Positions 55,943 to 64,000 of a stretch of 64,000 nucleotides of DNA are shown here, piece after piece; the first letter of the stretch is position 1, and each line of letters opens with the position of its first letter. The notes below the pieces were generated by a model. The model searched no databases, was not told where the DNA came from, and worked only from the letters and a program-made list of their open reading frames with translations. The stretch comes from Coprinellus micaceus (Eukaryota > Basidiomycota > Agaricomycetes > Agaricales > Psathyrellaceae), in NCBI GenBank assembly GCA_951394405.1, contig OX596339.1, forward strand, positions 3,596,001-3,660,000. Reading direction: 5' to 3'. The translations under genes and the position numbers were made by a program.

Positions 55943-56526
55943 CGACTCCCATCACACACACGAAGATACTCACTGGAAGCGAACTCTGGAGGTTGAACGG
56001 GAAGTAAAGTGGCCATGGGAGGGAAGGGCTAGCAAGGGCGCTGCGCTGGACATTTATTACACGAGCCGCTGGTCGCTTTCAGGGCCGTCCCATGAAGCCA
56101 CTACTTCGTTTCCAATAGGACCTTTCTTCGGCCTGGTCATGATCAGGTCAGTGGCGAGGAGGGCACACAGGGCGGTCCCCCGATCGGATCCTGACTGAAA
56201 GTCAGTGAGACTGTTGAAATTGGGACTTGGTACGCAGAAACACTGGGGGGCAGGCAGGATTCAACCGAGGGGAGGGTGAGAAGAGTGAAGGTGAGTCGGA
56301 AAAATCCCGCATCACATTCAAAGGTCGTTCACTACTGTTCGAACTTCGAGTACACACATCTAGCGACGTCACTATTACACACGTTAATAATGATCAGGTG
56401 CTTGAAAGTCATGAGAAGGGGGGCCGAGGAGACGACAACAGAGAGGGGCGTAACCACAGTGTCAATGGTCCGATGGAAATGGAGAAGAAACCTCGACACC
56501 GCGAATAAAGGAGAGCATCCCCGCCC
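55943..56526. other. intergenic, no supported gene
   Basis: Promoter region of the F-box-like gene, with short overlapping ORFs only. Confidence 0.45.
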
Positions 56527-57200
56527 TTATAACGACGTCGATCCCTCCTTCACCTGAATCGGTGTCTCTCCGCTGCCGTCCCGGTTCCCTCTAGATGAAT
56601 TAGAGGAAAGACTGCCATGAGCCTCGACACGGTGCGAAAGTAACGTAGGCTTACCGCGAAAGCTCTCGAGGGCAGCGATAAGCATTTCGAGGAATGTTTG
56701 AGATAGCGTCCGAAAGGTATATTTCAACCTGAGGAAGAGAGTCTTCAAGAGGAACCAAGCGAAGCGCCATTCTGGAGAGTATTCAGTAGACGGCAGGCGC
56801 GACGAGGAGGGCCTACCTTACCGAATGACAGAACGCAATAAGTGAGCAATGCTCCAATGGCCACGGCCGCAAACGGAGCAATTCCCTCTGCATCAATCCC
56901 CGGGAAGGCGAACTTGAAGTAGGAGGCCTCATGATCATGAATGTCGCTCGTGACTAGGGATGGGCGGCGCTCCTTGGGCAGTAGGGCCACCCGTGCGACT
57001 CTGCCGATGGCATTCCAGTCTTCCATATTGCGGCTGAGGACGACGAGATCGGTAGCGTCGTCGATACGCAGCGTCTTGATACGCCCGTAGGAGCCCATTG
57101 AATCCTTTAGAGTATCGGCAGCAGGGCGGGGCATAACAAGGACATAAGCTTGTGGATGATCAGATAAAGGCCCCAGAAGATCGTCGGGGAGTGCAACCAT
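56527..57200 (-). CDS. small single-pass membrane protein of unknown function
   Basis: Exons 57200-56822, 56771-56655 and 56588-56527 predict 185 residues from MVALPDDLLGPLSDHPQAYV. The soluble N-terminal part is followed by a hydrophobic segment (IAPFAAVAIGALLTYCVLSFG) at about 105-125. Next is a Trp/Phe/Arg-rich amphipathic stretch (WRFAWFLLKTLFLRLKYTF) and a short polar tail. The third exon could use an alternative acceptor 2 nt upstream, which changes the tail. I do not recognise a family. The phases agree for the chosen model. Confidence 0.6.
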
Positions 57201-57725
57201 GATTGAATCCAAGGAAGTGGGCGGTGAAGCGGAAGAGGGGGTCTAGGATGAGTGACAAATGGCAGGGGACATTATATGCGCGGTGCAGCCTTTGTCCTTG
57301 CCCTGGCAAAGGCATCTCCCCGGCTCCTTTGTTTTATCATAAAGGCGAGACCTATTGCCCTATGGCACCGGACGCATTGGGCACTGTATAGTGCCACACC
57401 AACCGACGAGGGCTGAAGCTCTGAAGCCTTACAGACAGTTCAATCGCAAGAAGGGAAGATGGATATGGATGTCGCAAGATTATGTCCGCTATGGATTCAA
57501 GTATCATACGCTACAGGCCCCTCGTGTCATTCCCTGCCCCATGAACGTACATGCCGGGATGGAGAGAGTGGACGTGCGCTTGAACAGAGGGGTTCAGTTC
57601 GAACGACTGGCGGGACTGTGGAGGAAAACCAGGGAATCGTTCAAGCCGGCTTGCATCCCCATCGTTCCTTGCGGCGACTCTGTACACACTGTTAGTGACT
57701 GGAAGGGCTTATTGGGCGGCGCAAC
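57201..57725. other. intergenic, no supported gene
   Basis: A plus-strand ORF at 57355-57735 (126 codons) has no motif and overlaps the end of the minus-strand gene. Confidence 0.4.
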
Positions 57726-60700
57726 TCACTTATAGAAATCCGAAGGAAGTGAGAAATCATACGAGGGACCAGGAGTTGGATTTAGAATACGCCTCCACAT
57801 TGCGTTAGCCACCCAGAGGGGATTATACAGACCCACTCCGAGTTCCGTCTTGGGTCGGCTGGAGGAAACGCGGGGTTGCTCAGAAGTCACGTCGACGGTG
57901 CAATTTCGAGATGGAGCCCCAGGACCTGCGACAGTCTGGCCTTGAGCGTCAATGCGGAACCTATAATTACGATGGTTGCCGTCTAATGCACGGAAGCAAG
58001 TGGTGGCATCTGGGTGTCGCCAGTGCTTCTCGACGATATGGTACCGGGAAACCCCGTTCCCGGCGGTTTCGTGCTCGCTCTCATCCGTACTCATCCCCGC
58101 AGGCCCATAAGCCTCCAGCATATCCACATGACGCTTGGTGTCCTCCCATCCGACTGCGACGTTGCGGCGGTTAACATATAGTAAGCGTTTGCGCTCGCTT
58201 CGACGCTTCTCGGTCCGTTGCTGGGGGGTAAGGGGTTTCCTTTTGCTACAACGCCAGCTTTCCAAGCGCTTCCAGATGCAGCTGGTGATTAGGTCGCGGA
58301 GTTCGCGACTGGGTTGCGCTGGAAGACGGGGGTCGTTGGATTGCATGATTGCTTGGAGTACTACCTCCACCCAGTGCTTGTTCCAGGGGCACTTCGCCAC
58401 GTCCAGTCTGTGCTCTGGTTTGAATGAGTCTCCGTGATTCAGCATAGGGTCGTGGCTTTGGTATGCCCTGGTTGCGTACAGCTCTGGTTCGGAGTAGCGA
58501 GCCATCTTCCTCTCCCACATGTCTCCGACCAGATGTCGTGCTTGTAGTCTCTCCGGCGAAATATGCTTCCTGACCACAGTCTTCTTCAGCTGCTTCGGCG
58601 TTGGATCAGCGCTGGTTTGGCCGGCTGGGGTTGGCCAAACAGAGCCGTGCTGAGCTTGGGAGAGCATTCTGAGCGCCTGCTGGTGAGCTTTGTTCTGTTC
58701 AAGGAGATCCGCCTGAAATTTCTTCATCCGTTTCATTCGGCGTTTCATTTTGACAAGATCCTCTTCGTCCCCATCGCTGTCACTAGACGAATATCCATTC
58801 TCTGAGTCATCCGCCATATACTAAGGTCGATTTCGTAAATGAAACTTGAGATGGAGACGGGAGAAGAGCTGGGATAGTTGAACTCACCATGTCGTCGCGG
58901 CATTGGTCGGAGGCTCGCTGCTTACCAGCAGCTTTGGCAGATAACTGGCTTGTTTCCTGGCAAGTATTGACACAATCAGGAGCGGACAGAATGGAGGGCA
59001 GACGTGTTCCACGCACCGTCGAGCGTAGCGTAGGCAAAGGGTCACTATAGGGAGCTCGGGTTTGTGAGTAGCCTGGAGCAGGATCGGGGACCTGAGTGGT
59101 TGAGGGGCCAGGATGAGAATGCCAAGCTTCCGTGAACCCGAGAATGGGAGGTGGAGCTGTCGAAAATGCATGGGGAGCTTGAATTTGCCAGTGGCCTTGT
59201 GCAGAACCGGGGACATGAGCGGTTGAGGGGTTGTGACGAGACGATCGAACTTGCGTAAACCCGAAGGTGGAGGGCGGAGCTGCCGAGGAGGCATAAGGAG
59301 CTTGAGTTTGCGAGTAACCTGGAGCAGGATCGGGGACCTGAGCGGTTGAGGGGGCAGGATGAGAACCCCAAGCTTCCGTGAACCCGAGAATGGGAGGTGG
59401 AGCTGTTGAGGATGCTTGGGGAGCTTGAACTTGCCAGTGGCCTTCCGTAGAACCGGGGACCTGCGCGGTTGAGGGGTCGTGATGAGAAGATCGAACTTGC
59501 GTAAACCTGAAGGTGGAAGGGAAAGCTGCCGAGGAGGCATAGTGAGCTTGAGTTTGCGAGTAACCTGGAGCAGGATTGGGGACCTGAGCGGTTGAAAGGG
59601 CAGGATCAGAACGCCAAGCTTCCGTGAGCCCGAGGTTGGGAGGTGGAGCTGTCGACGAGGTTGGTGAACGTGTTTGAGCCTGGTTAGACCCGGGAACAGG
59701 CCTATAAGGTGGTGCCTGCGTAGAGCCTTCACTGGTTGTTAAATAGGGAATTTGAGGTTGGGTTTGTTCCGACCCAACGGCAGGTGGTGGAGGACAGGAA
59801 GAGCCGGGTAGGGATTGAACTTGTCCATCACTGAGGGGGGGTCCTTGAGCCGTTGAGAAGCCTGGGGTATGTAACCGTGCTTGAGTAGATAGAGAGACAC
59901 TTTGAGAAGGGCCCTGAGGGGTCGGGAGGGCGAATTGACTATGCTGAGCTTGTGTAGGCCTCAGAGTTTGGGGAGAATAAGTCGAAGAGGTCGGCGGATA
60001 AGTCTGACGCTGCCCGAAACCAGAGCCTGTGATGTCAAGCGAAGCTTGGGTAGGTCCCTGGGCGGTCGTGAAGTGGGAGGGTCGAGGATCAGGAGCAGTT
60101 ATTTGGGACATATCAAGCCGGGAAGGGGACCGAGGTTGAACCGTCCGGGTGGCTGGAGGTTGAGGCCGAGTTTGATCCAATGACGAGACATGAGGGGCCG
60201 TCCTATGGAAAGTCCCGGTAGTCGAGGAGCCGGGGCCTTGTGCACACCCAGGAGGGGGAGCTTGATGACCCGAGAAGGCCAGCGGGGCTTGCGTAGATTC
60301 ATGGGTGGCCGTTGAATGGAAAGAGCGAGGCTGGGTTTGGGTAGGCGTTGGTGATGATCTTGGAGCACCATAGGAGGTAAATATACGAGACTCGGCCTGT
60401 GTGAGTGCAACGGTGGGCGGTTGAGCGTCGTAGTGAGCCCCTGAATGGAGGGAGGGGTGTGCTGAACCCAGGGCGGGTGTTTGAGTAGAGGAGGCTGCGG
60501 AGTAAGGCAAAGTTTGCGTCGGTTCTCGAATGGGAGCTGAATCGGAAGGGTGGGCATTCGAGTGGGCTTGCATCGTCGCAGGGGCAGCAAATGAACTGCC
60601 ATGAGAACGAGGCGGAGACGACCGGAGTTGCGAATCGCTGGGGGTGTGCAGCCAGTGAGCCGTCAAGGTGGGTGGTGTATTTCGGCTAGGACAGGAAGAC

Positions 60701-62607
60701 TCTGTATAGGGAGAGCCTTGCGCTGGACCAGAAGGGGATGGTTGAAGAGTTGAGGAAGCCGAATCACGGGGTCCCGATTGGTGGAACGAGTTGGACTGTG
60801 GCCAATTTGAAGCGGTTGCTGAGGGTTCCGCAGTTAGCTGCATGCGATCCCCGCCCAACGCAGAACGCGTGGAGGCCTAGTACAATGATCCACGTTCAGA
60901 CAAAATATAAACAAAACGACTGCAAATCTCACCGCGAACTCGTCCAACGCGAAGGCTAAGGACGGCATGGTCGAATGTAGTCGGTGATCCATAACCGCTG
61001 GTGTCTGTCGTGGAGAATGCAAATTGTGAATCGCTGAGTAAAAAGATGCGGCGAGGAGACCTTGCCTGTTCCTGATACTGGTAAGCCGGCGTGGAGACTG
61101 GTGGAGCCCACGGCCAGGTGTTAGATGGCATTTGGTGCTGATTCGAGTCCAGCGGGTTATAGCTATTGACCACAGCCGTATGCGGTTGAGGCTCAGACGA
61201 TGAGGGCCCTGTCGCCACGCACCCATTGCTCGATGTGGAACGTGCTGCGGGCTGATGTAAAGAACACCATTCAGATAAAACTCGATGAAAACAACGGCGA
61301 AACCGACCTGTTGGTGGTCATAGCCAGCCAGCGAGGCAGAGGGTGTTGGGTGGACATAGCGAGCACCGTCTGTATTATCGTCTCTCGGCGCCTCGCTACT
61401 ATCCGCCTGTTGATTTCCGATCTAAATCGGGCCGGAGGATGAGACTTGACGTGTAAGTGCAGATGCAACCGGTACTCACTTGCACTTGCTCCTCATAGAG
61501 AGCACCTGCGAGTTGGGTATTGTTGAGTGATGCTGCGTGCTGACGCCATTAAAGAGGGAATGAGATGAGATGAGCGGGATGAAGGCTGATTGGTGCTCAC
61601 TTGAGACATCCCATCATGGTCGCGAGAGATCGGTCCTGGCACTAGGTGTTCAGGGTTCTGATGTGTCTAGAGCGTGAGTGGAAGGCGTCACCGTTTAAAC
61701 AATTGAATAAACGCACAGCATCACGGGCGGCATACACAGAGTCTGGTGGCTCTGCAAGTTCTCCAGAGTATGTTCTCTGAGGGATGAAGCGGTGAGACCA
61801 ACTGTCCAGTCAAAGGCAGTAGACTGTACTGACCGGCTGTGAGAATGATTCGCGCTGGGCTTCCCTCACGTCCCCAGTTTCCATTGGGAGTAAACTCGCC
61901 TCCACCTAGTGTCAGTGAGAACGGAGTTCGTATTTACTTGTGATAAGGGTAACTCACTTGTTGGTGATGGACAATAGCACCCTCCAACTGGGAGGATGCC
62001 AGCCCCGCGTCGAAACTAGGAATAATGGATTGAATATCCTGGGTCGACGAAGTCCACGGTGGATGCGAGCCTCCGGGGAGGCTTGACTGGTTCATATCAA
62101 TATCATGACCTACGGCTTCATCGCCAGGATCCTGTCGAGCCAGACTTTGTCAGGCGGGATAGGTTGATAGCACGGAGACGCTGAACTGACCGCAACATCG
62201 AACCCTCCCGGCATCTGGTGTCCCATAGGATGCAAGTCAGAACCTTGCTCAACGCCATAACACCCACCAATATTCGCGCCTTGGACAGAGGAAAACTCTG
62301 CAGCGCGTTCCTGAGGGGGTTGTTCTCGTACATGAGGCCAGTGCCCGGCGTGCTGAATAGATGGGGACGTTACAGTCGAGAGTTGAATATGACTAGATGT
62401 AGAGGGCTGCTCTGAGCGAGTGCCTTCCCTATCATAAACGGGGACGTCTTGCGTTGGGGTTGGAGTTGCGTGATTTTCGACGGAATTTTGAATGTAGTAT
62501 CGGGAATCCCCCATGAACCCTGGTACGGGGGGTGTAGGATGACGATCGCGGCGAAGTCGGCCGACATGCCTCCGAACTTGGCTGGCATTCCCTCTTTCCT
62601 CCAAATC
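57726..62607 (-). CDS. large Pro/Ser/Gln-rich protein with conserved basic C-terminal domain
   Basis: Probable exons are 62607-62191 (5' end unresolved, no ATG in frame), 62131-61958, 61905-61834, 61666-61601, about 61251-61066, 61004-60933, 60876-58888 and 58820-57726, over 1350 residues. The last junction joins DDM to YMADDSENGYSS in phase and unites two long ORFs. Most of it is disordered. Residues encoded at about 59640-59070 are three copies of an 82-residue unit containing VPDPAPGYSQTQAPYA and PPPILGFTEAW. The C-terminal 360 residues are ordered: an acidic patch, a helix KMKRRMKRMKKFQADLLEQN, a basic KRRSERKRLLYVNRR region and several conserved Trp. It may be a nuclear regulator, but no named domain is visible. 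One intron (donor at 61065) begins with GC. Confidence 0.6.
58980..59645 (-). repeat. in-frame 246-bp tandem repeat, three copies
   Basis: The landmark CCTGGAGCAGGAT begins at 59072, 59318 and 59564, exactly 246 bp apart, which is 82 codons. The repeat therefore keeps the reading frame of the Pro/Ser/Gln-rich gene. Copies differ by scattered substitutions. Confidence 0.85.
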
Positions 62608-63585
62608 TAAAAAGTTACTTTTCTTTAGTCAGTGACCCGGGTTCACAGAGGTGAGCGACTACCTTGGGGATATGGGAGAGAGGTGGTGTGTTTGGGGGTT
62701 GGGGTACTGCGGCCCATCCGTTGAGGCACGAAACAGGAGTCGTCAAGATTGTCACTTGGGGAGAACGGGGTTCAAGGAGGTCCAAAAGGCTTCGCCCAGC
62801 AAAGCCTGCAAAAAAGGTCGAGGAGGAAGGGGTGGCACAGTATGGCGAATATGAACGCGATGGAATTGAGAGCCCAAAGCCACTGTACGCCTTTATTCAC
62901 CGTGAATGTGGTCCCCTTGTGAAGGTCCACAAGTAGCCCCTCGTTGGGCCCCTGACCTGACATCCTGAAGAAACAGCTATTACGGGAGTCTTCAAGTTAA
63001 GGGTTTCGGCAGAGCGAAAGTAGGGGTCACTGCCGTTTTGCGCCTTGGGGGGATGATAGAGTACCAGTCCAAGCAGGGTGTGCCCTCATCGTTCATTCAG
63101 ATGCAGGTGCTGCGGTGTTCATGATTACCTATTGGGGTAACTGCTAGATTTGCGCATGATTTCCCGCGGATCGTCACTCGTCAACGACTCTGAATATGGA
63201 CCCGATGAAGTCAATGCCACTTATATTACCAACTTGCAATGTTGCCTGTGTGGCCATGGCCCACTCTGGTAACTCCCGGCCCATTGACTAAGCCTCGCTA
63301 CACGCAACCGGCCGAAGTATATTGGATTGGGGCGATGATTCAACTCCGGAGGTCTACGGTACAAGAAAAGACGAGACGATATCCGATTCCCAAAACGCCC
63401 CGAGCCTTGCACAAGCACGGACGGTCCCCGTCGCGCCCGAAGGCTTTCGGAAATCCCAACCCTGAATCCCTGAATCCTGGCCCGACCACATCTCCCCGCA
63501 GTTCGAAGGACAAACTTTCGATAAAGTTGATTGAAGTGAATGGTAGTACTTCTGAAACAATGGCTGGCGGGCAGCGACAGGTAGG
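62608..63585. other. intergenic or unresolved 5' exons
   Basis: A 63-codon minus ORF at 62963-62772 (MSGQGPNEGLLVDLHKG, then a hydrophobic FIFAILCHPFLLDLF) could be a small membrane peptide or an unrelated exon. I could not splice it to the gene below. Nothing else is supported. Confidence 0.35.
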
Positions 63586-64000
63586 TCATGAGGCGCTGTG
63601 AGGCCCTGCGTCCTCGGTTCCGTCCAGTGGTGATGGTGCGTCCAAAGCCCTCCTCAACAACTCATCCTCAATCCTCCTTGCCCTCTTCCAACCCCAAGCC
63701 AATCTCTCCATCCCGTTAACGATACTCTGCATGTGGACCTCTGGGGTGACTCCGGACCCAGCCAGGTTCGGTGCCGCAACCCTATCGCGCATATCCTCCA
63801 TGTCTTGGCTCACTCTATGCAGCGCATGCAAGGCACCGACAACTCGAGCCTGTGCCGCCTGCCTGCAACGTCCCAGTTCCGCCAATAGCTTCAGGTTTCT
63901 GTCGAAGTTCTTGAGGTCTTTCCGATTTCCACCGAGCTTGGTCCAAAGGTATGAGAGGAGCTCATCCCTGCCGGCTGCCACCACGGCATCGTCCCGTGCT
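63586..64000 (-). CDS. 3' end of a helical protein, cut by right edge
   Basis: The minus-strand frame is open from the window edge to a stop at 63588-63586, about 137 codons. It is predicted to be almost all helical (LLSYLWTKLGGNRKDLKNF, LKLLAELGRCRQAAQ, VVGALHALHRVSQDMEDM), with a polar C-terminus ending GPHSAS. No start or domain can be judged, because the 5' part lies outside the window. Confidence 0.6.
   Translation of the reverse strand, partial: ARDDAVVAAGRDELLSYLWTKLGGNRKDLKNFDRNLKLLAELGRCRQAAQARVVGALHALHRVSQDMEDMRDRVAAPNLAGSGVTPEVHMQSIVNGMERLAWGWKRARRIEDELLRRALDAPSPLDGTEDAGPHSAS

Noticed and set aside
1..64000. CRISPR array, rRNA or prokaryotic features
   Set aside because: No regularly spaced short repeats with unique spacers and no rRNA-like segments. 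The intron-rich genes show this is eukaryotic DNA.

Overview
The window looks like nuclear DNA of a mushroom-forming basidiomycete (Agaricomycetes). Genes are cut by short GT-AG introns of about 45-65 nt. The families present are typical of that group: NACHT NTPases without WD40 or ankyrin repeats, CHAT-domain remnants, a DUF4360 secreted protein, MYND-finger proteins, F-box-like proteins, an RBR ubiquitin ligase and a fungal Trl1-type tRNA ligase. The taxonomic call is an inference from protein style and gene structure.

Layout. Left part (0-34.2 kb): six paralogous NACHT NTPase genes, here called NLR-A to NLR-F. NLR-A (491 to the left edge) and NLR-B (7553-5311) lie on the minus strand. NLR-C (17975-20094), NLR-D (20460-22653), NLR-E (27640-29793) and NLR-F (32030-34188) lie on the plus strand. 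A decayed CHAT-protease gene lies at 2123-2667. About 5 kb containing NLR-B and its 3' flank (about 2.68-7.66 kb) is present again in inverted orientation as NLR-D and its 3' flank (about 20.37-25.95 kb). Between the arms lie a DUF4360 secreted-protein gene (10523-11632), a 246-codon unknown ORF, the tRNA ligase (14457-17688) and NLR-C. A satellite-like array of about 220-bp units lies at 30.44-31.65 kb.

The NLR genes share one design. One or two tiny 5' exons encode a repeated short motif around [IV]-N-x3-Y. A large exon encodes the P-loop NTPase and helical region. One exon begins at a conserved GGPEV motif, and a last exon encodes a small Cys-rich module. Four of the genes also share an 18-bp upstream element ending in GCTTAGTCA, 70-90 bp before the start codon. 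Together with the CHAT remnant this looks like a locally amplified, fast-evolving fungal NLR (innate-immunity or incompatibility-like) cluster. That functional reading is inference.

Right part (38-64 kb): a coiled-coil protein (39298-38610), a small unknown gene (about 40.6-41.0 kb), an RNF216/TRIAD3-like RBR E3 ligase (41376-43405), and a convergent RING/coiled-coil gene with a damaged RING (44551-43781). These are followed by two MYND-finger proteins (47304-45465 and 53288-51286), an F-box-like protein (55942-54242), a small membrane protein (57200-56527), a large Pro/Ser/Gln-rich repeat protein (about 62.6-57.7 kb) and the 3' end of another gene at the right edge. Long stretches between genes show no supported coding content. 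I saw no rRNA, convincing tRNA, CRISPR array or intact transposase or reverse transcriptase.
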